Part shown: positions 1 to 12,900 of the stretch, one piece after another | Layout: each line of letters opens with the position of its first letter | Position numbering within the stretch: position 1 is the first letter of the stretch | Origin: Cristatella mucedo | Lineage: Eukaryota; Bryozoa; Phylactolaemata; Cristatellidae | Direction of reading: 5' to 3' | DNA length: 64,000 nt | NCBI GenBank assembly: GCA_009760855.2 | Contig: WPIO01000212.1 | Coordinates: 124,501-188,500, forward strand | Notes under the pieces: model-generated | The model's input: the letters and a program-made list of their open reading frames with translations, nothing else | Database searches by the model: none | Told to the model about the DNA's origin: nothing | Made by a program: the position numbers and the translations under genes

Positions 1-112
1 ATGCTACCACTGACCATTTGATCGTGCTTCTTTTGCAGCAAATAAAGTGCCTAGAAAGAGATTGAGTTTTGTGAGAGCGCTATATCAAATGGTATTATTA
101 TTATTATTATAG
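1..112 (+). mobile_element. L2-A LINE, 3' end only
   Basis: This is a 5'-truncated 3' tail of the L2-A LINE family. It contains the family's terminal block (GCAGCAAATAAAGTGCCTAG, then AGAGATTGAG, then the distal arm) followed by an (ATT)n tail at about 92-112. The arms of the terminal stem-loop are mutated (GTGCC against GAGCGC), so this is an old copy. Confidence 0.8.
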
Positions 113-298
113 GCGGTAAATAAGGATTCGGTGATCAAAGGTATCCCAAGCTGCCGAAAGATCCAGAACTGAATCAACCGAAGTCAGCCTCCATGAAAAG
201 GTACCGACACTGGTAACAGTGCTGCCTCCATGGAATGATTAGCTCAAGAATATGATCGGAACTTACTTGCTCGTTGGAAGTTTTGTTATTGGTTTATC

Positions 299-416
299 CA
301 GCATGATTTTACTCACCTTTCAATTGCATCTCCCTTTGCAGCAAATGTAAAGCGCCTAGAGAGAGATTAAGTTCTCTGAGGGCGCTTTATCAAGTACATT
401 ATTATTATTATTATTG
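299..416 (+). mobile_element. L2-A LINE, 3' end only
   Basis: A second L2-A 3' tail with the cleanest terminal stem-loop in the window: AAAGCGCC pairs with GGCGCTTT eight of eight, with an inner AGAGA/TCTCT stem. An ATT repeat follows at about 401-416. It has no coding part. Confidence 0.85.
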
Positions 417-417
417 G

Positions 418-1086
418 GATTTTGTTGGTCAGTCGCTAGTTCCCAAGTATTTGATAGGAGTAGCAATAGGGAGACTTGGCGGAAGTTCTCATAGTCTAAT
501 ATTAATTATGCACGACAGAAGTGAGTTTTTTTATGTTACTCCAAAGTAGAACTTTAGGTATAGGGTCTAGAGGGCTGGTAGCCTTGTTCGGATGGCAGAT
601 ACATATTCGAGATGAGGTCACTGGCTGCCTGCAGGCTTTAGTGTAGGCATTGAGGTGCTGCATGAAATGAGGAGCCCAGTGGACACGCTGTCTTGTGGAT
701 GGACTCTCAGATGTTATCTGTCTTGCTCACAAAAAGGTAACGAAACGATCGGCTAGCGAACAACAAGGATCACAGGGTAAGGTTCTGAAAAGGGGGTGGT
801 AAAGCAAATGCTTGATGGTGCCCATCAGGAGTAGCGAATTGTGCATCTGTTATTCCTGACTTTTTTTTTTTTTATAAAAGCCTGACTTTTTTGTACGGTA
901 TGAGCACACCAGGTCCAGCACGTCGAGTCAGCAAAATTTCCCATAGGTAGCATTGCAAAATTTGGGATCGCTTAGACAAGAGCATCGTTGCCAAGCTGGT
1001 CCACGCATTTGCGACAGACATTCTGACCGGACCTCTGCCACTCACTATTTTTAGGTCTTCCTGCCCGTGCACTGTAAATATGCTTG
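418..1086. other. No gene; possible LINE-B 3' UTR
   Basis: No convincing coding sequence is seen. Pieces of it (around 565-620 and 830-862) resemble 40430-40510 and 41030-41060. Both stretches lie just 3' (in minus-strand sense) of LINE-B copies, so this may be LINE-B 3' untranslated sequence. A poly-T run lies at about 863-873. Confidence 0.35.
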
Positions 1087-1290
1087 CAGTTGGTGCGAAA
1101 CTCGGAAGCTTGACTTATCTGCGCAGCATTACGCGGCTGTCGGCTAATTTTTGCTGGCTGCCAAACAAATTGGCTATCAACTTCAAGACTCGGTTATCCA
1201 CCTTGGTTGTTCCGTCCAGTCTCAGGTTCAGGCCAACCCATCCAAATTAGTTTCTCAGTTTCTGGCTCCCGTGATGCCGCCCATCTTACG
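1087..1290 (+). pseudogene. LINE reverse-transcriptase C-terminal fragment
   Basis: Conceptual translation with frameshifts gives the conserved run after the LINE RT domain: QLV-NS-A--LIC, then CWLPNKLAINFKTRLST. CR1/L2 elements have HWLPVxxRIxFK here. Stops and frameshifts show a dead copy. Confidence 0.65.
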
Positions 1291-1314
1291 CGTGCATATC
1301 TTATCTTATCTTAT

Positions 1315-1338
1315 GCTCTCTCTCTCTCTCTCTCTCTC
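1315..1338. repeat. (CT)12 microsatellite
   Basis: Perfect CT dinucleotide array of about 24 bp, immediately after a (CTTAT)n-like stretch. Confidence 0.95.
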
Positions 1339-1371
1339 AAGCTTAGGCTCTCAAGTAGTCCTTTTGAGCAT

Positions 1372-1397
1372 GATGTCAGCAGTACACTGCTGACATC
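1372..1397. repeat. 26-bp near-perfect palindrome
   Basis: The arms GATGTCAGCAGT and ACTGCTGACATC are perfect reverse complements (12 bp) separated by 2 bases. It lies in the 3' part of a LINE-B copy. No function is assigned. Confidence 0.9.
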
Positions 1398-1820
1398 TTA
1401 GCAAGGGCTTACAGTGTGCGAAGTCGGAGGAGCCCAGTAATCCAGCAAATCGGCTAGGGTCGATGTGGTAGCAGAGTCCGCCAGAGAGGACAGGTCTGAT
1501 GGTAGGACTGAGCGGAAGAGGGCGAAAGTGAAACTTTTGCATGGACACCGTCAAATGTCAAAGTAATTTAATGCAACGCATCTCAGTCTGTAACTCCACA
1601 AACACAATGTGGGTGTTGTGCAGGAGTCTTGTATAGCCCAGTCACACCCTAAACAGCTTTCGGTAGCCAACAGACTTCATCACACGCAATAAAAAGAAAG
1701 TGGGAGGCATTGCAGAGTCAGGGGAGCAGTTAAGATAGTGAGCAACATAGAAGTAGCAGCTCAAGACGGCTGGAAAGGACGTGCTGTAGTCGGCAGCATT
1801 AGAGTATTTGTTGTGTAAGA
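1398..1820 (-). mobile_element. LINE-B, 3' untranslated part
   Basis: This stretch continues 3' of the LINE-B ORF at 1822-3350 in minus orientation. The block around 1680-1800 (protein-free, contains AAGTAGCAGCTCA-GACGGC) recurs at 19880-20050, 41400-41520 and 50450-50580, which defines it as a family-specific 3' region. Confidence 0.7.
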
Positions 1821-1821
1821 G

Positions 1822-3350
1822 TCATGAAAGTGAGTTCCACAGCCTCGGACCTGCAGAGCTAAAGCTTCTGTCGCCAACGGTCTTTAAGTAGAGGAATGGA
1901 ACAGCTAATTTATTGTCCGTACGGGACCTGAGGGCACGAGGAGGCTGAAACTGGTGCAGCAGTTCACCTAGGTATGGAAGAGCCAAGCCGTGGCGGACCT
2001 TGTGGGTCTGCGTAAGAGCTTTACTTTGTATCTGTTGATCAACCGGCAGCCATCCTAGCTGTTTCAGCAAAGGAGACCCAAGGTCAAACGTCTGGGATTT
2101 GCAAACAAGCCGTGCAGCCATATTCATAGTCAACTGCAGTGGCCTTGCTGCTTCTTTCTGTAGCACAGCCAAAATTGAATTACAAAAATCTAACCGAGAC
2201 AGAACTAATGAGCTAGCTTAACTTTGTGCAAGCCACCGTGGAAGACAGTTCCTATTCTTAGATAGGGACCAGACGTGATGGCTAGCTGTAGAAGCAGTCT
2301 TCTTAACAAAGCTTTCAAAATTCAGGCAGTTGCCGAAGACGACACCTACATTCCGAGCACACGGTGATGGTCGCACAACAGCAACGCCTATTAGAAGAGC
2401 AATGCCTTCCAGTCCAGCCCAACGCTTAGGGTGTCCTATGAGCAGCAGTTCAATTTAATCGTCGTTTACTTTCAAGAAAAATTCCGACATCCAGGATCGA
2501 ATGTCAGCAAGACAAGCATTCAGTTTGTCAGTTACTGACGGTTTAAATGACTAATACTGATGCCTGAAGTCAGCATATACAAGTTATATCTAGTTACACT
2601 GGCCTTAATCACTTTTCCCGGAGGTTGAGTATAAATGGAGAACAGCAAGAGACGAGAACGGACCCTTGAGGGACTCCACAGGTGACTTGTCTGATGGGTG
2701 AGACCTGACCCATACACGACATGGATTGAACACGACCAGCCAAGTACGATTTAAACAATGCTAGTGCCTCATCTGCCAGACCGATCGTCTCTCTCGATCG
2801 TTCAAGTAGGACAATGTGATCAACGGTGTCAAAGGCAGCTGATAGATCTAGCAGCGCTAGAGTAGGATGTCATTGGTTACCCGTAAGAGAGCAGTTTCAG
2901 TGGAGTGCTGGTGCTTGAATCCCGATTGAAAATTTTTCTGACATTGCATTCCTTTCAATGTGTGCTGCCAGCTGCTTATTGACAATTTTTTCAAGAATCT
3001 TTGACAAAAAAGGAAGAAGGGAAACTGGACAATAGTTGTGTCAACGGTCTTAATTTTTCAAAATGCACATGCCTTTTTATATCGCTGGGGACAATGCACA
3101 AAGAGGTCTGCATATGGCCAAATGTGCAGAGGTTTTTAATAATAGGAGCAAACAGCATAAAAACCGAAGGAGAATACATGATCTAGGGTATGACTTCCTT
3201 TGCTGTGAGTGAGGCCATGCACACGTGAGAACTAGCCAGCAAATGGGCAAACTTTGGCACGTAAGGGGTCGGTTGGGTCATCGATATGAATGTTAAAATC
3301 ACTCATAGGAGGGAATAAAAGAATAAGATCCGAATCTAGGATACTTTCCA
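1822..3350 (-). pseudogene. LINE-B endonuclease/reverse transcriptase, decayed
   Basis: Read on the minus strand with many frameshifts and stops, this keeps the order of a CR1/L2-type ORF2. At about 3350-3180 lies the end of an APE endonuclease (SDFNIHIDDP, then THSKGSHTLDHVFS). The RT N-terminus follows at about 3100-2990 (SSFPSSFFVKDS). The RT core at about 2850-2640 has LDLSAAFDTVDH and GVPQGSVL. The C-terminal extension at 2172-1822 (LGWLPVDQQIQSK, then GDRSFSSAGPRLWNSL) has an open frame of 116 codons. The element would copy its own mRNA at a nicked target. This copy cannot. It is a different family from L2-A, as judged by its C-terminus and 3' sequence. Confidence 0.85.
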
Positions 3351-4303
3351 CCGTTGGGGCGATCAAGTCTTTATAGCGAGTTTATTGATTATAAAAATAT
3401 CTTTGGCCAAGTTAGAGTTCAGCACAACCTTAACCGACCGGTGATTGTACCATGTCTTATCCCCTGCACAGTTAGCCCACTTGAAGGGGATCAATGCAGC
3501 ACATTCGATGAAGCCTCGATGCTGCACAATGCGACAGCAAACTGTATACATCGATGCTATGTCGTTGACAACAAAGCTGTACAGTTCAATAGTGCGAGGC
3601 AATACCAAATCTGCTATACTTTTATTTCTAAAAAAATCCCAAAATGGCCACATCCACCATTTTGTCTAGCTCTCAGCACTCAACACTATTAGGGAGCTCC
3701 GCGCGACATTGCCGCTGCTCGATTCAAGTGGCAATGAGACGCGATCTATGTGCAAGCGGCTCACCCAGCCACCGGGCACTCGACGATGCTCGTTTCCATG
3801 GAATGAACGGATTAAAAGGCAGTTTGAAGGCACCATTACAGTAGGCATCGCCACCATCAGTCGCACGAGATGGCTCCTCTGTCGACACTCGGGTCTACGC
3901 CTACGGGCACGAACAGGTTACCGTCAGAACACCTCACCATGCTGCTGCCTGGGCAAATGCAGCCAATTGTTGGTGCTTCCCGAAAATGCATTCCGGGCAG
4001 CTTGGCGGCTCGATTGTGATTGTGTGCACTCGTTAAGCCGCTGCCGCCTCGACTGAGCAATCAAAGGCACCGAAGGCTAAAAAGGTGAAGCAGCATGCTG
4101 GCAGCGCTTGGCTCCATGGCACGCTACCGGGCGTGCAGCTGCATCGCCGAACATCGGTCAAGGCCTCGGGCGGGAACCTCGTCAACCGCTCTGCAGACAG
4201 TACCTCTGCTGGACACCTTGGCATTGGCGCATAAGCAGCAAAGGAACCTGCCGAACAGTGCAGGTAGACGCATGATCTGGGGAAGCCGACAACATAGGCA
4301 TGC

Positions 4304-4306
<3 letters not shown>
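3351..4306. other. No recognisable gene
   Basis: Several overlapping ORFs of 60-115 codons are present on both strands, but none has a recognisable domain. The part up to about 3650 on the minus strand may be more of the LINE-B endonuclease. It lies beyond the 3' end of the SLC25A36 gene. Confidence 0.5.

Positions 4307-4399
<93 letters not shown>
4307..4399. repeat. (GA)n microsatellite, about 93 bp
   Basis: Uninterrupted GA array. The Arg-Glu and Ser-Leu repeat ORFs read through it are artefacts. Confidence 0.98.
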
Positions 4400-4400
<1 letters not shown>

Positions 4401-4654
4401 CAGGCCAACAAATGAGGCCGGTCGTCACTTCTCCACGATCGTCGGTTGATTGACGGATCACAGGCAGGCAGAAGCGGATCGCGGCCGGCTTTTTGGCTGT
4501 AGGAGAAGACGTTGCATCGCACGTGACCGACGAACGGGAAGCTCCGGACGAGGCTCCGGACGATCCAGGCGAGGCCAGCTCACCAGGATGTCACTGCAGC
4601 CACGATCGACGTCACCGCAGCGCGGAGCACAGGCGCACTCGAGCCAAGTGGCAG

Positions 4655-4902
4655 CTACGAGTCATTTCTGCCGGAACACGTGTCCACGTCGCTGTTGCTG
4701 CGATCGACGAGAGAGCTGAGGACGTCGACGGTGAGCTCGTAGAACGACATCATCACGGCCGTGTTGGGAATGGCGCGCAGCAGCTGCACGCCGAGGCCCC
4801 GGTACAGAGCCCAGAAGCCCTCCTCTCGCGCCACCGCGGTCAGCGTGGCGAAGAACGCCCTGTACTTGGTGCCCTCCTCGCGCATTCGCGTGCGAGCCAC
4901 CT
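4655..4902 (-). CDS. SLC25A36: SLC25A36 coding exon 6 and stop
   Basis: The acceptor GAACTTGTAG precedes AG|GTG GCT, completing the Glu of the third signature (YPH-E-VARTR) across a 107-bp intron. The exon encodes [32 protein letters not shown] and [16 protein letters not shown], and runs to a stop at 4655-4657. The tail after the last helix is a few residues longer than in vertebrate homologues. Confidence 0.94.
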
Positions 4903-7900
4903 CTACAAGTTCAAGGACGATCGATGCAGCCCCGATGATGAGACGGATCGGCGCGGCAGCAGCACCAGCAGCGCGGCGGCGGCAGACGCCTCGCGCACGC
5001 AAGCACTACCGTGCGGGTACGTGATGACCGTGGCGCACAGCTTCGACGTGCCGCCGGCGACCATGTGCTCAAAGAAATTGAGCAGCCACGACGCCCTGCC
5101 GCTTCCGCCGTCGGCAGAGGAGGCGAGCAGCATCCTCCGAGCGGCCAGATGCTGCTTGAGCGTCTCGTAGAGCACGAAGTGCACTATCGTCTCCGACACG
5201 CCAAAGTAGGACGCCGTCACGCCTCGGTAGAAGCCTCGCAGGCCATCCTGAGCGTATATGTTTCGAATGCACCTGACGGCCGACAGGCCGCCCGCCTTGC
5301 CGCTGCTGCAAAAACGGGTCGCAACGAAGGCGTGACCGACGATCGTCGCTTGCCAATGGACGCCGCCCAAGCGGCGCTCGGCAGGCAGCACTTGCTCGGG
5401 AAAGCAGCGGCAGGCGTGCGCTCGTCGGCGGCGGCTGCCGCCTGCGCAGCCGTTTTCGATGTCTGCCTGGTGTCAGCTCGATGTCAGCCGATCAGGGTTT
5501 CGGTTGCAGGCAAGCGGTAGCCGAGGTCTCCGCACCGCTGCAGCTGGACACACGAGCCACCTCCGCAGCACGCCGACTCGCATGCGAGTGAGCAAGAGCG
5601 CTTTTGCTAGCCAGCCACAAAGCGACGTTAATTGGAGATCTAGCGACCAAGCTAGGAACGGTGACTGCTCGGTTACCAGAACTCTCCGTCCCTCTTTGGC
5701 TTGTGATGGGGGGGGGAGAGATAATCAGCAGCTTCGATGGCTACATTCGAACAATGCCGGATTCATCCGGGATTCTGCCCCAGTCGCATTCACTGCAATT
5801 TTTCCTGACAGGCTCCAAACGTTGGAATGTGCAATCGGAGGGAGGCCATTCCACCGGTCACAATACAGATTCACTCAAGAGATGAAGCCAGACGGAATGA
5901 CATCGATGCACAAGCAAGCATGCATCGATGCCTGGTTTGCAGTGTAATGCTAATAGGCAGAGCGACGAATGAACGCTAGCTTGCTGGGCAGCCAAGGATG
6001 CTGCGAAACATCGCTGCAGCCAGCCACCTCATTTTGTGTCACAGGTCACGCTACAACTGGCAAGCTCATATCACAAAGTCCACACACTTGTGCATAAAAG
6101 AAAACTGAAATAAACATAGACTGCAAACGTACTTGAATGACGAAAGACCTACGAGTTTGCACAAGTTTGTCATTAAGCACGACTCAACATTCGTTAAGAT
6201 CTCTAAGTGCCGATGCTGCCAAGGCATTGCTCTGTGGTCCTCTTTTGATTCTCTCGTGTAAGGTTGATCTATGGAGAACTAGGGGTGAGCAATGCCACCA
6301 AGAGGAGACACAGAATAATAATAACAAATTGCCTTTTCCATAGTGTCCTAAGAGAAGTACATCTCTATCCAGGTACTTTAGAACTCACTGTAACTGAATC
6401 AATACACGGGGAATAATGAATGGTACACACTGTATCTGTTAAACAAGCCTGCCTTTGCAACACGTAGCATGCTTAGGCTAGCTTGCTAAAGCACATAAGA
6501 AGAAACCCAGGGCCACTGGTTAGTAGAACACCTGGCTAGTAACATGCACTGTATCATGCAGTTATAGGTAAATATATAGGTAAATATAGACGAGCAAGCA
6601 AAGCACAAAGAAACACAAAAGAGAAGCTCACCGAGGCAAAGAGAAAGCACAGCGGAACAGATGAATCGTTGGCTGATACCTAAATGATGCAAAACCATTG
6701 CATGTAGATACCGGAACAGGAAGCAAGTTCCAGACTTTTGGTGAACCGCACTATTTATTGATCATTGACCCCCCCCCCAGGATGACCAGCAGCTCGGTCG
6801 GATCACTACCCTAGAGGTGCTAAAACTTGTAAGTTTTCTAACTGGACTGAAATCCACACGAAGTTCAAGGATTGTGACAAGGGCTTTAGCCTCCAGTCTA
6901 ACACGGGAATCAGAAGTCCTGGCTTAGCTGCAGACACCGAAAGGTACATAACTAGTAGACCGCAAAAGAAAACACCCTGAAGAGGTTTGAGAGAAGTGAG
7001 CGATTCTAAGTGCACGCCAATCGGCGATTATACGACGATTATGAAACCCACCAGCTTGCAAATCGGCTTGCAAAAAATCGGAGAACATCGAGGAGTAAGC
7101 AGGTGATGCTATATAAGCAAGTGAAGCAAACTATCAAGTATGATTCTTAGCACATTGCAGTCCTGCCAGGTGCCAGGTCGTAAACAGCAGCATAATACCC
7201 AGACTAGAAGCCGAGTAGCAATAACAATAATAATAATAATGCTCTTAATAAAGCGCCCTCAGAGAACTCAATCTCTCTCTCTAGGCGCTTTACATTTGCT
7301 GCAAAGGGAAATGCAATTGAATGGTGAGTAATATCATGCTTGATAAACAAACAAAATGAATAACATGGTTAGGGGTGACATGCACAGGGTCAGCTTGCTA
7401 ATGTGCTTAGTGGCAACATGCACAGTGCCAGCACGCATAAGCACATCAAGGACGAATCACAGAGACACCACTAAATGCTGTCCAAAATAGGTGTGTTTTA
7501 AAAGTCTTTTTTAAATGTGGTCAGGTCAGGGGATGTTCTGACGCAGGTCGGGAGGGAGTTCCAGGCTTTGGGAGCATATGAACTAAATACACGGTCTCCA
7601 AAGGATTTGAGATTTGTACGAGGTAGTGGTAAACTGTTGGATTCCGAAAAGCAGGTGGTACGATGCTTGGCCTGATGGGGTAGTATATCTGAGAGATAGA
7701 CTGGAGCCAAAGAATGAAGTGACCTAAAAGTGAGCGACAAAACCTTGAAGTCTATCCGTTGCTTGTCTGGTAGCCAGTGCAGGTCGGCGAGAAGTGGTGA
7801 AATGTGGCAACTGCAACGCTAACGACAGACAAGCCTAGCTGCAGAGTTTTGTACCGGCTGCAATCGCATGATCGCACATGCCGGTAGGCCAGTAAGCAAT

Positions 7901-9915
7901 GAGTTGCAGAAGTCAAGATAGGATGTTACAAATGCATGGACCAACTTAGATGTGGTATCCTTATCTAAACAAGCCCGAATTTTAGCAATGTTATGTAACT
8001 GAAAGTAGGCAGATTTGACTGAGCAGCTGATGTGGTCGTCTAACGAGAGGTCACTTTGGAACCTGACTCTAGATTTCGAGCTGATTCAACAAGAGATATG
8101 CTGGCAGAGCCAATTTTGAGTGTCAGCCTTTCCAATTTCTGAATCACACTGGGTTTGCCCATAACTAGTAAAATAGTTTTATCATAGTCTTAGAAAATTG
8201 GCTGCCATCCATGTGCAAATGTCATCAATACACGCAGCAAGTGAGTTGTGAGAATTTGAGGTGCTCGAAGGCTGGGAGGGATCAAAGCTAAGGTACAACT
8301 GAGTGTCATCCACATAGAAGTAAAAGCCCAGATCAAAAATGCTGCAGAAGACTATGAAGATGTTACCAGTGATCTTGATGACGAGTTTCTTGCTAACTCT
8401 GATGATTAAAGCCAACTTACATTAATACAAAATGAGCTATATATTTAATAATATTTTTCAATAACAACTTTTTTCAAAAAATGTTGCCCATAAATTTAGG
8501 GTGCGACTTTTACTTGTGTGCGACTTCTAATAATAAAGATACAGTACGTGCCAATTTAAAGCTAAGGATTCAATTAAAACCCGGCATTAGCTGCACAAGA
8601 GCAGCATCCTCACAATCGGTCGGTCAATAAATAATCTTAATAGCACAATCGGTCTGCAGAGCAGCTGCCCGGCTACAGGAAAGCAAAGGTTGCTGGATCG
8701 GTTCCTGCTAGAAGCAAATATTTTCTGCACTTGTTTGAACGGTCACCGTCGGCGGTTCTGCATTGCAAAAAGCCCCCAGGGATGCTTCGTCTCTGGGTCT
8801 CTGGGTGTCTGTGTCTGAGCTCAGCATGCCAGCAGCAGCAGCCAGGCAGCAGCACGGCCACTACACGAGCAGCTTACCCACAGTGCAGCTGCACACGGGT
8901 CTTTACCACCCAGATGGGGCTGGTGGTTGTGGCTGCCGCAACGCCAGCCGCAGCTGCAGAAAGGACGTGCACGAGATGGTTCTCTTCGTGCATGCGGTTG
9001 CAGAGGAAGTTCTTCGACTCGGCGTATGCACAAAAGTAGATGGCCCTGAAACGCACAGACGAAGCTGCACTGCAAAAAACCGATGCGGAAAAACGCCCCC
9101 GGGGGAAAACATCTACTCAGCTCGGCCCCCTTCGTGGAACCGCAGCTCGAGATCAGCATGATATCCGAGTTTGCAATGACGACTAGGAAGTTCGCCTGTC
9201 GTGATCTCAAAAGCACGCAGCAGCCAACATCCCTACGACGAGGACTTGCCTTAACACCGCACACGATTAGGGAATCCGACTACAGATCAGATGACAGATC
9301 AGCTGGCTACAGATCAGCTGCAACTGTCATTGTCATGCACAAACATCAATTACGAGGGAAGAATGAACGCATAACCCAAACTCCCCAATCATGCACCAGG
9401 CATCACAGATACTTGATCCTGGATGCCAGCAGATTCCTTTAACTAAACGGCTATAAAACCGAACTGCTACTACACGCAGGACACACCAAGCGTGTGGCTG
9501 GACTGGGAGACTTTGCTCTTCTAATAGGTGCCGCTGCAGTGCGATCCCTGCCATGTGCTCAGAATTTAGGTGTCGTCTTTGACAACTGCCTAATTTTTGG
9601 AAGTTTCATTAAAAAGACTGCCTCCACAGCTAGCCATCATGCCTGATCCCTACCTAAGATTAGGGGCTGTCTACCAAGGTGGCTTGCAAAACATTCAACT
9701 AGCTCCCCGGTTCTGTCTCGGCTAGATCCTTGCAATACTCCATTTTGGCCGGGCCACCAAAAAGAACCACTGAGCAACTAGGGTAATGAACATGCAAGGC
9801 TGCAAGGCTAGTGAAGTGCTGGGTCAGTGTGAACGTCTTTCCAGTGTTCATCCGTTCTGAAGCCGAGCATCACTAATCGTATTGATATGCTTCTCTTACA
9901 GCATATATAAAGTGT

Positions 9916-9978
<63 letters not shown>

Positions 9979-12900
9979 ATAGATTTAATTCTCTGGGGCG
10001 CTATAGAAAAGTATTAATATTGTTGTTATCAGTAGCAGCAGCAGGTCTACCATCAGCGCAACTACCATCGCTGTCCCGATATATTGTCGGCTGCAGACGC
10101 TACGCCAGGTTACTCCATTAGCGCCCTCGGTAAGTGAGTTCTTAATAATTAATAATAATTGTAGATATATAACTTAGATTTATCAAAATATTAAATGTGC
10201 ATACACACATATTTGCATATACTATCAATTGGTATAGCACCACAGAGAGTACTGAATACCTTTCTAGGCGCGTGCATGCAGAGCCACTCACGTGACCCAG
10301 GGATCTGGCTCACGCACGGAAGTAGCCATAAGAGATCCTGAGCGCACCGGAAGCGACCGTGCGAGTAGCTCCACGGCATCCGGGCATCGTGGGCGCTGAG
10401 CTAAGCCAAAGGTGGCAGTGTTGAGTCATTTCCGCCGCAGTGAGGTTTTTTTTATAGGCTGCTTTGATTCCATTATGGGTTGTATTGGCGCTGCTGCAGC
10501 AGCTGCTGCCTTCGGATCCAGTGCATTTTAAAAGTCGGCCACATCGGCCTTCCTGCCCATCCAACCTGAGGCAGGTCAGCGGTGCACCACCGGCTGCTGC
10601 TGCTGCAACCGCTTTCACGGCCTGCGAACAGCTTGGAAGCCCGAAAGCACAAATCGAAGGTACCCCTCCCCCCATTTGTCCAACCAGTCTGAACAGGCAT
10701 TGTGAGCGGTGACATCAGCTGGCCGAACTGAGAGAGTGGGCTCACTATCGCCCACTGATAGAAGGGGGGGGGGACTGCGGGAGGGCGCAGCACGGTCCGG
10801 TTGGCCAGAAATGACCAGGATGATCGCCAGATCATGATCGCCACCGAGTGAACGATCTCAGCCACCTGCACAGGCAGGGGGCGTGGCGGGTCAGGCACAA
10901 CAGTTAATCGCAAGGTGATCAGATACGAGTCAACAGGCACGATTAGATTAGCGGACGCCGAGTCAACCTCTTTCTCCGGTCGACTCAGTGGACACGACAT
11001 TAGATTAGTGGACGCTTAGAATAAGAAGCTTCGGTGGCAGGCACGCGCTCTGCCGCGCAGGCGTCGGGGCAGCTGCCCCGAGCGGATGAGAAGCGTTTGC
11101 CCGACGTTCGCTCGCACGTCGACCGCCAGCCAACGGAGACGGTCAGCGCCATTGGACGACAGGCCGAGCGCTTGGCAACGCCACACGAGCGTTACAGCGA
11201 CGCAGGCGCAGCGCGAGATGATGGGCTACAGGGCTGCTGCGGCCTAGCAAAGGCATGCCTCCGCCCGACGGTCCGCTTGTCAAAAACAGGCAAATCGGTC
11301 GCACAGCTGCCGCAGCCACACAGCGGCACCGGGCAGGCATGGTCAGAAGGCAGATCAGCCGATGGGGACATGGCTGAATGAGAGGAGGGGGCGTGGCACG
11401 GGAGGCGGCATCGAAGCCGAGTGGCAGAGTGAGTCAGCGTGCGCGCACAAACCGGCAGAGATAGCTGCTGTCAGGGGCGGCGGAGGCTGAGAAATTACTA
11501 AGGCCAGCTTCTTTGCGTCGAGACGACAGCTCAGCTGACGAAGCGACGGCTCTTACCGAGTTGGTGCAACACCGACCAAGTTGGGTCCTAAACCCTTAAA
11601 CAGCGCTCTGTAACCTTCCGTGCTCACGATGTGCCTACAACGGCAAGACCATCAACCGAAAGAATGGGGAGAAAACCGGCAAGATCAAACTCGCCGAACG
11701 TTGGCTGTCCTCGGCGGTCGAGGTGCGCAAGATGCTGCAGGCCGCGTTAAGTAACGCCGGGCAGATTGACGGCGCCGCCATTTCGGCGACGAACGACAAA
11801 CTGACAGACAATGGAGGCAGCAGGCTGCATCCTCCAGCAAGTGCAGGCAAGGCTGTAGCGCTGCCAGCGCCACCTGCCGGCGCTGCCAGCGCCACCTGCC
11901 GGCGCTGCTTGCGCCACCTGCCGACGCTGCTTGCGCCACCTGCCCATGCCGTGTCGCCCTGGCAGACAGCGAAGTCGGTGAGCACAGGGGGGGGGAGGGG
12001 GTGGGGGGAGGGTCGCTGACTCACTTCGCTCATGCAAACTCGATTTCTCCTGACAAACTTCCGGGAAAGCGCCGTGAGTTTGAGGCACCGACGGAGCAGT
12101 GACTGGCCTCGCTGCGCCACCACGTGACGCACACTCAAAAAGGCTGGCGTTTTAAAAGGCGCTCGGCCACCGGGAGAAGAGCCTTAACGGCTATCACTGC
12201 CGCTTGCAGTAGGCAATAAAAAAAAATCGCCTACTGCAGGATTCGAACCCACGACCTTGGTCGTGAAGTGCAGGCAGCCAAGTCGGCCGAAAACAGGAGG
12301 AGTGGCAGGCCCTGCCAACAGGGCATGCTACTGCCACGGAAGGCTGCCCTCGACACCGGCCATTAGTTCATTGGCTTTTAGTGGTCATGGCCCTCGACGA
12401 TGGCATCTGCTGTTCATTGGACAGCCCTCCCATCGAGCCAAGGAGGAGTCTTTGCGGTTGTCATCCAGCAAGTCAATGAAAAAAGGAAGGTGCCTCCAGC
12501 AGGCACTATAGGATTGCCAGCAGGAGTCGAACCCATGAACTCGGTGGCAAAGTGCAAGCACCTTATCCCCAACACAAACCTTCAGGCCTCATGGCAAGCC
12601 AGCAAGTGATGTTTAAAAAAAGCAAAATACAAATGCATTAGCAAGCACAAGCAGCAGCATCCGTAAGTAAAACAGTACATGACGGAAAAGCAAGCATTCA
12701 TCCAGTCATGAACTTCCTTCGCACGCAGAAGCCGCTCGATGCATCGGCCAACAAGGCCAAAGGGTGCGCAGAAAGATTACACTGCCACATCAGGGCATCG
12801 AGGTGGTGGTGGGATCGAGGCTCCAGGGATCACCTAGGTGGTGGTGGTGGTGGTGCAAGTCTTGGTCCCACGGGCTAGCGGTTCGTATCGGCAAGCTGCA

